Positions 1 through 7,387 of a stretch of 12,335 nucleotides of DNA are shown in pieces. A program made the position numbers and the translations under genes. Within the stretch, counting starts at the first letter, position 1. Each line of letters begins with the position of its first letter. The notes beneath the pieces are model-generated. The model was given only the letters and a program-made list of their open reading frames with translations, did not search any database and had not been told where the DNA came from. The stretch is from Spirochaetaceae bacterium (GTDB lineage: Bacteria; Spirochaetota; Spirochaetia; DSM-27196; PXBQ01): assembly GCA_003566875.1 (NCBI GenBank), contig PXBQ01000472.1, positions 1 to 12,335 of the forward strand, in the 5' to 3' direction.

Positions 1-2261
1 AGAGTACGGGGGATCGGTGTCGCGGTTAACGTGAGACAGTCGACCGACGCTTTGAGTTCTTTTAGCCGTTCCTTGTCTTTCACTCCGAATCGCTGTTCTT
101 CATCGACGACGATCAGGCCGAGATCGCGAAAACTGACGTCCTTCTGGAGAATGCGGTGCGTACCGACGACCACTTCCACCGATCCGTCGGCGAGTCCGGT
201 CAGGGTAACCTTCTGTTCGGGCTTGGCGACGAAACGCGACAACATTCCGACGCGAACAGGAAACCTCTGTACGCGTTCGACAAACGTTTCGTAGTGCTGC
301 TCGGCAAGAATCGTCGTAGGAGCGAGAATCGCCACCTGCTTCCCCGACGTGACCGCTTTGAACGCGGCGCGCAGGGCTACTTCAGTTTTGCCGTATCCGA
401 CGTCGCCACAGATGAGCCGATCCATCGGCGTCGGAGCCTCCATATCGTGCTTTACGTCGGCGATACACTGAAGCTGGTCGTCGGTCTCTTCGTACGGGAA
501 AGTCGCTTCGAAGTCGTACTGCCACTCGGCGTCGGTGGGAAATGCGTGCCCTTGCGCGCGTTTCCTCCTCGAGTACAGCGCGATCAACCGATCCGCGAGG
601 TCTTCGACGTTCTTCTTGACCTTGCTTTTTCGGTTTTCCCAACTTTTCCCGCCGATCGTATCGAGCCGCGGGGCGTTGCCGCTCTGCCCGATGTACCGTT
701 GAATCAGGTTCACTTGCTCGATCGGAATGTAGATGAACTCTTCGCCGGCGTACTCGAGCTGAATGTAGTCGCGTTCGTTGCCGGCGGCGGCGATCCGCTT
801 TATGCCACAGTATCGCCCGATTCCGTAACTGACGTGAACTACGTAATCTCCATCATCGAGTTCGACGAACGTATCGATCGCCGCGCTTTCGGTCTTGTGA
901 ACCGAACGTGGCACGTGCCTGCGCCGACCGAATATCTCGTTCTCCGCGATTACCCGGATCTTTAACTCGGGGATCGCAAAACCACTTGAGATTCCGTCCG
1001 CGACGACGATCACCGAGAAATCGTTCAGAAGATGCGCGACGCGCATGCGCTGACTCTCCGACTCGGCGTACACCGCGACGGTGTAACCGGCTTTCTCGAG
1101 CGCACCGAGCTCCTCTTTCAGAAATGTCACGTTTCCGAAGTACGACTGCGCGGGTTCGTACGAGAAAACCAACGACTTGACGTTCTGTTCGGGAACCAGT
1201 GAGTGGAACCGAATCGCCCGACTCTCGACGCTCGTTACCTCCTCAACCGGAAGTATCAAACGTTCCGGACGCGGATACCTTTTCTCGACGCGAACGGTAC
1301 GATATGCGGCCGAGAACTCCTTTTCGACGGTCACGGCGGTATTGACAAGTTTTTCAAACCCGACGTACACAACGACACCCTGTTCGGGTAGGTACTCGTG
1401 TATCGACGCCGAACGCGTGCCGACGAGAGGATAATAGACTTCCTCACCGTCGAACGTTCCTCGCGTCGTGAGACTTTCAAGTATGTCCAAACGGACAGCC
1501 GCGTCGATCTCGTGAGCGCTCGCGATATTCTCCTGGAACGAGGCAATCGTTTCCGGGTCCCAAACCACTTCACGGCACGGCACGATCGTCGCGTTCCGGT
1601 ACTTCTGCACCGACGACTGCGAGCCCGTCTCGAAACTCCGAATCTCCTCGACCGTATCGAACTCAAAAACGGTCCGAATCGGATGATCGTCGCCGGGACA
1701 GAAAACATCGAGAACCTCACCGCGCAGCGCGAACTCACCACGAACCGAGACGCGGGGAACACGCGTGTATCCGAACGTGGTGAGCCGATCCGCAACGGCG
1801 ATTGGATCGAGCGCCCCACCGGCGACAAGGTCGATCGTCCGGGCTCGAAGATACTCCGGCGGCGGCACAGGTGAGATCGCGGCGCGCAACGGAGCGATCA
1901 CGATCTCCGCGCGACCGGTCGCAAGATCGTTTAGTACGCGGCATCGGCGCCCAAACGCGGTTGAGTTTCGCGGTGGAGGCGTGTACGGAGCGGTCCCGGA
2001 CCACGGGAAAAAAGCCGGTGACGCACCGAATGTCTCGAGATCCGTGAGAAGCTGCTCAGCTTCGACGTCGGTCGGGACGATAATTAAGAAGGGCCGGTTT
2101 GCTCGCGCCTGGAACAGCGACGTGAGAACCGAAACCAAGCCCCCGCGGGGTCCGACGATGTCGAGCGGAAAGTCACGTGCCATGATACGCGCGAGACAGC
2201 GCTTGAACGGATCGTACAGCTTCAAGCGTCGTCCGATTTCGGTGTAGAATTTTTCGTTCAT
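1..2261 (-). CDS. mfd: Transcription-repair coupling factor Mfd, N-terminal 753 residues (3' end outside window)
   Basis: Mfd is a cytoplasmic ATP-dependent DNA translocase that removes RNA polymerase stalled at DNA lesions and recruits UvrA. The reading frame stays open from the ATG at 2261 to the window edge. The first ~350 residues form the UvrB-like module, with the segments FFPWSGTAPY and RGEFALRGEVLDVF. An RNA-polymerase-interacting Tudor-like domain follows near residues 475-535 (GDYVVHVSYGIGRY). The helicase core then begins: Walker A GDVGYGKT at 619-626, DEEQ box at 720-723, and motif III TATPIPRT at 746-753, the last residues present. Family members are about 1,150 residues long, so the second RecA lobe, TRG motif and C-terminal UvrA-regulatory domain lie outside. 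In-frame upstream codons run to a stop at 2313-2315 without another ATG, GTG or TTG, which supports the start, although its Shine-Dalgarno is weak. It diverges from the gene at 2325 and no strong promoter is visible between them. Confidence 0.96.
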   Translation of the reverse strand, partial: MNEKFYTEIGRRLKLYDPFKRCLARIMARDFPLDIVGPRGGLVSVLTSLFQARANRPFLIIVPTDVEAEQLLTDLETFGASPAFFPWSGTAPYTPPPRNSTAFGRRCRVLNDLATGRAEIVIAPLRAAISPVPPPEYLRARTIDLVAGGALDPIAVADRLTTFGYTRVPRVSVRGEFALRGEVLDVFCPGDDHPIRTVFEFDTVEEIRSFETGSQSSVQKYRNATIVPCREVVWDPETIASFQENIASAHEIDAAVRLDILESLTTRGTFDGEEVYYPLVGTRSASIHEYLPEQGVVVYVGFEKLVNTAVTVEKEFSAAYRTVRVEKRYPRPERLILPVEEVTSVESRAIRFHSLVPEQNVKSLVFSYEPAQSYFGNVTFLKEELGALEKAGYTVAVYAESESQRMRVAHLLNDFSVIVVADGISSGFAIPELKIRVIAENEIFGRRRHVPRSVHKTESAAIDTFVELDDGDYVVHVSYGIGRYCGIKRIAAAGNERDYIQLEYAGEEFIYIPIEQVNLIQRYIGQSGNAPRLDTIGGKSWENRKSKVKKNVEDLADRLIALYSRRKRAQGHAFPTDAEWQYDFEATFPYEETDDQLQCIADVKHDMEAPTPMDRLICGDVGYGKTEVALRAAFKAVTSGKQVAILAPTTILAEQHYETFVERVQRFPVRVGMLSRFVAKPEQKVTLTGLADGSVEVVVGTHRILQKDVSFRDLGLIVVDEEQRFGVKDKERLKELKASVDCLTLTATPIPRT

Positions 2262-2324
2262 GCGAATTTCGCCGGCGCGCAGCGCGTGACATCTCCTCGG
2301 GGAGTCAGTATCTTAGGGGTTGAT

Positions 2325-3278
2325 ATGGCAGGTTCTCGCCGAATAGCATTCATAGTTTTTTTTGTCGGTGTCGTGACCGCTTTATCCGCCGTCGCTATCG
2401 ACGGCGTTGACGTATCGATTCGTCTATACGACACGACGATTTATTACCCCGAAAGCGACATCATGATTCTGGTCACGATCATGAACGATTCTGCGCAAAC
2501 GTTCCGGTTCCGGCTCGCAGAGAACCGTGTCTTCAACGTAGAATTCGATGTGCGAACGCTGACCAACATGCGCCTCGCGCCCGCGGAGCACTTTATCACA
2601 CAGAGAAACAGCAATCAACCTGTGTATTTTCGCGAGGTCGCTATCGAACCCGGCGAACGTTTCTCATTTGTCGAAAACCTCTCGCGTTATGTCTCGATCG
2701 ATGAGTCGGGTATGTTCGTGGTGTCGGCGGTTTTCTACCCGGACCTCGTCTCGCGGAACCGTTCGACGACGATCCTCTCCGATCGTCTGATGGTGTCGGT
2801 ACGACCGGCAATCGATCGAACCGACGAGATCGCGACGCGCATCGACCACGAGACCGGCGAGATTCTGCGAGCCGTCGCGCGCCCTCCCGACGAAGTCATC
2901 GCCTACACCATCGACGCGCGCCGTGCGGAGAGATGGGAGCGGTTTTTTCTGTACCTCGATATCGAAGCGCTTTATCGGAGCGCGCCTCAGCGCGAGCGCG
3001 AGTACTTGCGTCTCTCCGACGAGAACCGCCGCGCGGCGCTCGAACGTTTCAAGACGCGCCTTCGCGAAGGGACCGAAGATCCTGAAATTACGTTCACTCC
3101 GTCGTCGTACGAGATCATACGGACGACGTATGGGCGTGACGAGGGGACCGTAATAGTCGACAAACGCTTCACGTACCCAACGTACACCGAGCTGAAACGG
3201 TACACGTACACGCTACACCGCCGCGCGGGAATATGGTACATTACCGGATACACCGTACGGAATATGGGCACGGAGTGA
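2325..3278 (+). CDS. Exported two-domain protein of unknown function (beta-sandwich plus NTF2-like tail)
   Basis: This is a 317-residue protein I do not recognise by name. Residues 1-24 form a classical signal peptide (charged MAGSRR, hydrophobic core, AVA before the likely cut). The protein contains no cysteine, so it is not a lipoprotein and should be periplasmic or secreted. Residues 27-160 alternate short hydrophobic strands in a pattern like BsuPI/immunoglobulin-like domains (for example SDIMILVTIMNDS and EPGERFSF). After a linker, residues 200-313 hold amphipathic helices, then strands ending in YTLHRRAGIWYITGYTV, which suggests an NTF2-like or SnoaL-like fold. Both fold assignments come from pattern only. 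I chose the ATG at 2325 because AGGGG lies 5 nt upstream and the signal peptide starts there; an in-frame GTG at 2286 would put 13 polar residues in front. The PilZ-type gene follows after 9 nt, so the two are probably co-transcribed. Confidence 0.82.
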   Translation: MAGSRRIAFIVFFVGVVTALSAVAIDGVDVSIRLYDTTIYYPESDIMILVTIMNDSAQTFRFRLAENRVFNVEFDVRTLTNMRLAPAEHFITQRNSNQPVYFREVAIEPGERFSFVENLSRYVSIDESGMFVVSAVFYPDLVSRNRSTTILSDRLMVSVRPAIDRTDEIATRIDHETGEILRAVARPPDEVIAYTIDARRAERWERFFLYLDIEALYRSAPQREREYLRLSDENRRAALERFKTRLREGTEDPEITFTPSSYEIIRTTYGRDEGTVIVDKRFTYPTYTELKRYTYTLHRRAGIWYITGYTVRNMGTE

Positions 3279-3287
3279 TTGGCGGCA

Positions 3288-4022
3288 ATGAAGATCATCC
3301 TTATCTCGGAGCGCGACGACATGAAGCGTGTTCTCGAGCGGCACCTCGAACCGCTCGGGGCCGAGATCGTTCAGTACTGGGACCCGATCAAAGCGATGGA
3401 CAACATCGACGAGATCGAACCCGATGCGATTTTCTTCAATGCCCAGGATTTCCCTCGCCATTGGAAGTCTTTGATCGCGTTCGTGCGCGGCTCGTATCCC
3501 ATGACTCGTGTTGTTTTCATTGTTTTCACCGGGCCAAACTTTTCCCATGACGACGCGGCAAAAGCCGAGTACCTCGGGGTGAACGCGATCCTTTCCGACG
3601 ACATCGCGGATTCCCAACAGATCGCCCGCCTGACGGCGATCTTGTCGCGGTACAAAACCGTCCACGACTCCCGAGCAGAAAAGCGTCAAAAACCCGAGAT
3701 CGAGGATAGAGTAGAGTTTATCTTTCACCATCCGGTTTCTCTCGCTCTCGTGAAGGGGCGCGTGCGAAATATCTCCGCGTCGGGGCTGGCCTTTGTGCCG
3801 GATACACCGTCGCTCCTGTCGGGAATTCACACCCGGCAGAGCATCGACGGGTCGCTCCGCGTCGGGCAGACCGTAATTACCGTTCACGCCGACATCGTCG
3901 ACGTCGCCGACACCGTTCGCCTTTCGTTTGCGCCCGATCCCGCGCTGCTGCAAACCGTCAAGACCTACATCGCCGAGAAACCTTCACGCGATCTGCGACG
4001 CGCCTCCCGCGCATCGGCCTGA
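3288..4022 (+). CDS. Pseudo-receiver plus PilZ-domain protein
   Basis: This is a 244-residue cytoplasmic protein with two domains. Residues 1-122 read like a CheY-type receiver (MKIILISERDDMKRVLERHL, then strand PDAIFF). The usual phospho-acceptor aspartate is replaced by Asn51, and the conserved lysine near the end is missing (NAILSDD), so phosphorylation is unlikely. Residues 138-230 form a PilZ-like beta-barrel with the motif NISASG at 161-166 (N-x-S-x2-G). An R-x3-R candidate, RAEKR at 129-133, precedes the first strand but lies further from it than usual, so cyclic di-GMP binding is plausible rather than certain. A TTG at 3279 directly after the upstream stop is an alternative start; the ATG at 3288 begins exactly at the first receiver strand. 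The ligand could come from the diguanylate cyclase encoded at 7903-10065, but that link is inference. Confidence 0.8.
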   Translation: MKIILISERDDMKRVLERHLEPLGAEIVQYWDPIKAMDNIDEIEPDAIFFNAQDFPRHWKSLIAFVRGSYPMTRVVFIVFTGPNFSHDDAAKAEYLGVNAILSDDIADSQQIARLTAILSRYKTVHDSRAEKRQKPEIEDRVEFIFHHPVSLALVKGRVRNISASGLAFVPDTPSLLSGIHTRQSIDGSLRVGQTVITVHADIVDVADTVRLSFAPDPALLQTVKTYIAEKPSRDLRRASRASA

Positions 4023-4057
4023 TCCCGAGTTTTCGGCCGTCCGTTTCGTCGATACTC

Positions 4058-4086
4058 TTCAAAAAACGCCTGCCCCGTGTTATAAT
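4058..4086 (+). promoter_or_regulatory. Sigma-70 promoter with extended -10 for the gene at 4108
   Basis: A -35 element TTCAAA (4058-4063), a 17-nt spacer and a perfect -10 TATAAT (4081-4086) are seen. TG lies one base upstream of the -10, making the extended form TGTTATAAT. Transcription would begin near 4093, about 15 nt before the ATG. It lies downstream of the PilZ gene stop, so the next gene can be expressed separately. Confidence 0.7.
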
Positions 4087-4107
4087 CATCGTACAGAGGT
4101 TGCCGGT

Positions 4108-4461
4108 ATGAATGCGATAAACTTTCTGGAAGCCGTTCCGCTTTTTGAGGTTACTCGTTACGCTGGAGACCGCAGGCGCAGTACGGACGCATCGCGCATC
4201 ACGGGAACACCGCGAAGACACCCGTACGACTCCGACAAGATCCTTTTCCTACCCGATCCACTCGAGCAACCACGTTTTTTTTACGAGATCCGGCTCGCGG
4301 ATATCGTCTACGCGGAAGAGATCAACCGAGTCGCCACCGTCGACGGCGAGAGTCTCGAAATTATCGGTCTTTGGATCGCACACGGAAGTGTCTGCGTCGC
4401 GATGCAACCCTTCGAGGTTATTGCCGACGCGAGTTTCCCACTCTCCGTGACTCTGGAGTAG
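4108..4461 (+). CDS. Conserved-looking small hypothetical protein, 117 residues
   Basis: The function is not known to me. The ATG has a good ribosome site (AGAGGT at 4095-4100, 7 nt away) and its own promoter, so this is very likely a real gene. The N-terminal ~35 residues are basic and low in structure (DRRRSTDASR). The compact part covers residues 37-110 and carries HPYDSDKILFLPDP, FFYEIRLADIVYAEE, and a closing strand pair GLWIAHGSVCVAMQPFEV, as expected for a small mixed alpha-beta or beta-rich cytoplasmic protein. There is no signal peptide or membrane segment. I have an unverified impression that short proteins with this HPYD...DP...YE...DI...EE pattern occur in other bacteria, some labelled as a pyrophosphatase-like Ppa; the known soluble pyrophosphatase metal-binding motifs are not visible here, so I do not adopt that name. 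Confidence 0.78.
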   Translation: MNAINFLEAVPLFEVTRYAGDRRRSTDASRITGTPRRHPYDSDKILFLPDPLEQPRFFYEIRLADIVYAEEINRVATVDGESLEIIGLWIAHGSVCVAMQPFEVIADASFPLSVTLE

Positions 4462-4516
4462 TGAGTCGGTACCGCAGCGGTTTCACTCGGATCAGCGACA
4501 CATTCGAGTCCGGTAC

Positions 4517-4545
4517 TTGACACCCTGAGACCAATTGTCTAAATT
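4517..4545 (+). promoter_or_regulatory. Promoter of tRNA-Asn
   Basis: A perfect -35 TTGACA (4517-4522), a 17-nt spacer and the -10 TAAATT (4540-4545, 4 of 6 matches) are seen. The start of transcription would fall near 4552, leaving a short leader before the tRNA at 4564. Confidence 0.6.
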
Positions 4546-4563
4546 ATGGAACGAAAATTGCTT

Positions 4564-4636
4564 TCCCCTGTAGCTCAGTCGGTAGAGCGGATGGCTGTTA
4601 ACCATTAGGTCGTTGGTTCGAGTCCAGCCGGGGGAG
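4564..4636 (+). tRNA. tRNA-Asn (anticodon GTT)
   Basis: The 73-nt sequence folds as a full cloverleaf. The acceptor stem is TCCCCTG with CGGGGGA, the D stem GCTC with GAGC, and the anticodon stem GATGG with CCATT around the loop CTGTTAA, giving anticodon GTT. The T arm is GTTGG-TTCGAGT-CCAGC and the discriminator base is G4636. CCA is not encoded and must be added after transcription. It has its own promoter and terminator, so it is a single-gene unit. Confidence 0.97.
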
Positions 4637-4643
4637 AAATGTG

Positions 4644-4680
4644 ACGCGTCGATCGGGTTTGCCCGCGGCGCGTTTTTTTT
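4644..4680 (+). terminator. Intrinsic terminator after tRNA-Asn
   Basis: ACGCGTCG pairs with CGGCGCGT (one G-T pair), a two-base AT bulge follows, then CGGG pairs with CCCG around a TTTG loop, and a run of eight T ends at 4680. The minus-strand side lacks a good T run, so it mainly serves the plus strand. Confidence 0.85.
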
Positions 4681-4719
4681 GCACCACGCAGTCCACGTGA
4701 CGTCCGTCGCACGATCTGC

Positions 4720-4974
4720 TTAACGAACACGACACCGCGACTCGGGTTCGATGAAAAACTCGAGTCCAAAAATGGCGTACTTGTCCATATAGTCGGAAGA
4801 GGAGTTTTCCAATTCGCCGAGTGTCTTCCGGTATTCCTGAATTGCGTCGTACGCGTCTGGGGCGATCACGACGCCGCGAGGAGACTTGCCGGCCCGAACG
4901 GCCTCCTGTTTCTGCTTGTAAATCTCGGCGATCAGCTCCGCCGCCTTTCTCAACGTAGGGTCAAGATCCGCCAT
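4720..4974 (-). CDS. Small hypothetical protein, 84 residues, downstream of hppA
   Basis: I do not recognise this protein. The N-terminal half is helical and charged (MADLDPTLRKAAELIAEIYK), followed by a strand with GVVIAPDAYDAIQEYRK, another helix, and a final strand YAIFGLEFFIEPE. It has no signal peptide or membrane segment and should be cytoplasmic. The ATG at 4974 has GAGG 5 nt upstream on the minus strand. It lies 110 nt after the hppA stop on the same strand, with a hairpin and short T run between them, so it may be expressed by read-through from hppA or from an unseen promoter. The codon pattern resembles its neighbours. The ordered helix-strand pattern and ribosome site argue for a real gene, but no family is visible. 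Confidence 0.65.
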   Translation of the reverse strand: MADLDPTLRKAAELIAEIYKQKQEAVRAGKSPRGVVIAPDAYDAIQEYRKTLGELENSSSDYMDKYAIFGLEFFIEPESRCRVR

Positions 4975-4985
4975 TGCGCCTCACG

Positions 4986-5018
4986 AAAAATGGGGGACAC
5001 TCGGACGAGCCGTCCCCC
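4986..5018 (-). terminator. Intrinsic terminator or attenuator after hppA
   Basis: Read on the minus strand, GGGGGAC pairs with GTCCCCC, with CTC-GTCC-GAG able to pair inside the loop. The stem is followed by A and five T (4990-4986). The T run is short and the next gene starts only 12 nt beyond it, so the hairpin could be a partial terminator setting the level of the 84-residue protein relative to hppA. Confidence 0.6.
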
Positions 5019-5084
5019 GGTATATCTCAAATCTTCAATCTGACTGCCATCCCGACGCGACTCGACGCGTGGGCGTGGATCGTA

Positions 5085-7247
5085 CTACTGGAACAACGAC
5101 AACAAGTTGTACCGTTGGAAGATCGATACCATTATCAGCGACACAACGGCCATGATTTTGATCAAAATATCCAACGACGGCCCGACGGTATCCTTCAACG
5201 GATCGCCGACGGTGTCGCCGATGACACCCGCTGCGTGCGCCTCCGAGCCTTTGCCCCCGTGATGACCTTCCTCGATGTACTTCTTCGCATTGTCCCACGC
5301 ACCGCCTGAGTTAGCCGTAAACAGAGCGAGCATGATCGCCGAAAGCGTCGTCCCGATCAAAAGTCCACCGACAAAAGCCGGTCCGAAAACGAACCCACTC
5401 ACGATCGGCGAGAGCACCGCGATCAACGCGGGTTTTTTCATCTCTGCGAGCGCTCCCGCCGAGGAAATTTCTATGCACAACCGATAGTCCGGGCGGCTCT
5501 CTCCGGTAAGGATTTTCGGGTCGGCCTTGAACTGGCGTCTGACCTCCTGCACCATTTTCCGTGCGGCTTTCGCGACCGCTTCGATCAAAATTCCCGAAAA
5601 AAGGTACGGAAGCGCGGCACCGACCAGCGCGCCGGCCAGCGTCATAGTATCGATCATGTTCAGTACCAGCTCGAAAAGCCCTTCGACGTTTTCCGGCCCG
5701 GCCTGAGAGTACAGATACGACGCAAAGAGCGACAAAGCGGCAAGCGCTGCCGATCCGATCGCGAACCCTTTTCCGATCGCGGCGGTGGTGTTGCCGACCG
5801 AGTCGAGCTTGTCCGTGATCTCGCGAACCCGAGGGTCAAGCTTTGACATCTCGCTGATTCCACCCGCGTTGTCTGCGATAGGACCATACGTGTCGACCGA
5901 GACGGTAGCGACGACGAAAGACAACATACCGACCGCGGCCATAGCGACGCCGTACAACCCCGCGATCGCGTTTGCACCGATCACTGCGCTCGCGAGCACG
6001 ATCAAAGGAAAAAACGTCGACTGCATGCCGACAGCCAATCCCTCGGTAATCGTCAAGGCCGTGCCTTCACGTGAGGCTGCGGAGATTTTTTGCGTTGGAG
6101 CGTAGTCGTAACTGGTGAAGTACTCGGCAAGCTGTCCGATCAAGATCCCGGCAATGATGCCGAGAACGGCTGCCAACCACGGAGAGAATACGCCGAGGTT
6201 GAATCCGACCGGTGCGATGTTTTCACCCCGGAAGAAAAAGTACGTTACGAAGCCCGAACCGATTAACGTAAGCGCAGCCGAACTCCACGTCGCGAAATTG
6301 AGCTCGCGATGCGGTCGATCGGATACTTTCTTGACGGTAAGAAAAATGATCCCGAAGATGCACGACACAACTCCGATTCCCGCAAACATGATCGGGTAGT
6401 TGATCAGTTTCCCGGTCAACCCTGGAGAAATCGGGTTCGGCGATTGCGAGTTTGTGTAGTACAGATACGCTGCAAGAACGACCGCCGAAATCAAGGCTCC
6501 GACGTAACTCTCGAGCAAGTCGGCGCCAAGCCCGGCGACGTCGCCGACGTTATCCCCGACGTTATCCGCGATCGTCGCGGGGTTCCGTGGATCGTCTTCC
6601 GGGATGTGTGCTTCGGTTTTCCCGACGAGGTCCGCGCCCATATCGGCCGCTTTCGTGTAAATGCCGCCGCCGACGCGGTCGAACATCGCGATAATCGAAC
6701 ACCCTAACGCATAACCGGAAACGGTCATCGTAAACGGGATAAAGTTGACTCCCATCCAATTCGTGATGATCACCAGGTTCTCGATCCTGAGCTGCCCGAG
6801 GATGTGACCGAACACAACGTACACGATTACTAACCCCAACAGCGCGAAGCCGCCGACGCTCAGTCCCATCACGCTTCCGCCTTGAAATGCTACCTTGAGG
6901 GTACTTCCAAGGCTGTACGTCTCGCGGGCGCGGTTGGACACACGCACGTTCGCGATCGTCGCTATCTTCATTCCGATCCATCCGGCGGTCGCGCTCATGG
7001 TTGCGCCGAGAATGAACGCAACGCCCGTGTACCAGGCGACTATGGCGCCGAGCAAAATCGCAATGAAAAATGCGAGGGAAAAGATAACCTTGTACTCGTG
7101 TCGGATAAACGCGTCCGAACCTTCCTGGATAGCCCCGGCGATCTCTTGCATCAGAGCGGTACCGGTACCAAGGCGTTTGACCGCATAGAAATTCACGGCA
7201 GCAAGCGATAGTGCTCCGGCAACCGCGATAACGACGAAACCCAACAT
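5085..7247 (-). CDS. hppA: Membrane-bound K+-dependent pyrophosphatase, probably Na+-translocating
   Basis: This 720-residue polytopic inner-membrane enzyme couples hydrolysis of pyrophosphate to ion export. The catalytic signature GGGIYTKAADMGADLVGK lies at 193-210, the Mg-pyrophosphate loop DNVGDNVGD at 228-236, DNAGGISEM at 459-467, and the second acidic cluster GDTVGDPLKDT at 678-688. GNTTAAIGKG at 485-494 has Ala489 and Gly492 where K+-independent enzymes have Lys and Thr, so K+ dependence is predicted from family knowledge. Asp243 and Glu246 (ADLLES) sit where the Thermotoga maritima Na+ pump has its gate residues, which points to Na+ or mixed Na+/H+ transport. Length is normal for the family. 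The minus-strand ribosome site AGGGGA (7254-7259) lies 6 nt before the ATG. No key residue is missing. Confidence 0.97.
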   Translation of the reverse strand: MLGFVVIAVAGALSLAAVNFYAVKRLGTGTALMQEIAGAIQEGSDAFIRHEYKVIFSLAFFIAILLGAIVAWYTGVAFILGATMSATAGWIGMKIATIANVRVSNRARETYSLGSTLKVAFQGGSVMGLSVGGFALLGLVIVYVVFGHILGQLRIENLVIITNWMGVNFIPFTMTVSGYALGCSIIAMFDRVGGGIYTKAADMGADLVGKTEAHIPEDDPRNPATIADNVGDNVGDVAGLGADLLESYVGALISAVVLAAYLYYTNSQSPNPISPGLTGKLINYPIMFAGIGVVSCIFGIIFLTVKKVSDRPHRELNFATWSSAALTLIGSGFVTYFFFRGENIAPVGFNLGVFSPWLAAVLGIIAGILIGQLAEYFTSYDYAPTQKISAASREGTALTITEGLAVGMQSTFFPLIVLASAVIGANAIAGLYGVAMAAVGMLSFVVATVSVDTYGPIADNAGGISEMSKLDPRVREITDKLDSVGNTTAAIGKGFAIGSAALAALSLFASYLYSQAGPENVEGLFELVLNMIDTMTLAGALVGAALPYLFSGILIEAVAKAARKMVQEVRRQFKADPKILTGESRPDYRLCIEISSAGALAEMKKPALIAVLSPIVSGFVFGPAFVGGLLIGTTLSAIMLALFTANSGGAWDNAKKYIEEGHHGGKGSEAHAAGVIGDTVGDPLKDTVGPSLDILIKIMAVVSLIMVSIFQRYNLLSLFQ

Positions 7248-7338
7248 GTGTCGTCCCCTTGTGTTGTCAGTTTTCCTGTACCGGTACCGCCGCCCTACTC
7301 CGAATCAAAAAAACAACGGTCGATCGCGGTCGCCAGGA

Positions 7339-7366
7339 TTGACGGCATAGTATCACTATTGCTAAT
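7339..7366 (+). promoter_or_regulatory. Possible promoter of the Nudix gene
   Basis: TTGACG (7339-7344, 5 of 6 matches), a 16-nt spacer and GCTAAT (7361-7366, 4 of 6) are seen. Transcription would begin near 7374 and give a leader of about 14 nt before the ATG at 7388. Confidence 0.42.
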
Positions 7367-7376
7367 TTACATTCAA
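7347..7376 (-). promoter_or_regulatory. Possible hppA promoter
   Basis: On the minus strand TTGAAT (7376-7371), an 18-nt spacer and TACTAT (7352-7347) match the sigma-70 elements at 4 of 6 bases each. Transcription would begin near 7340 and leave a leader of about 90 nt before the hppA ATG. It overlaps the plus-strand candidate at 7339-7366. Confidence 0.4.
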
Positions 7377-7387
7377 GATCGAAGTTT

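Noticed and set aside
156..965. 269-codon plus-strand open frame
   Set aside because: It is antisense to the mfd helicase and RNA-polymerase-binding regions, which carry clear motifs; no domain is visible in the shadow frame.
3213..3953. 246-codon minus-strand open frame
   Set aside because: It is antisense to the receiver-PilZ gene and crosses the end of the gene before it; its composition is random-looking.
7276..7290. GTACCGGTAC palindrome in the hppA leader
   Set aside because: It is a short palindrome without loop or partner copy in the window, and an operator cannot be inferred from it.
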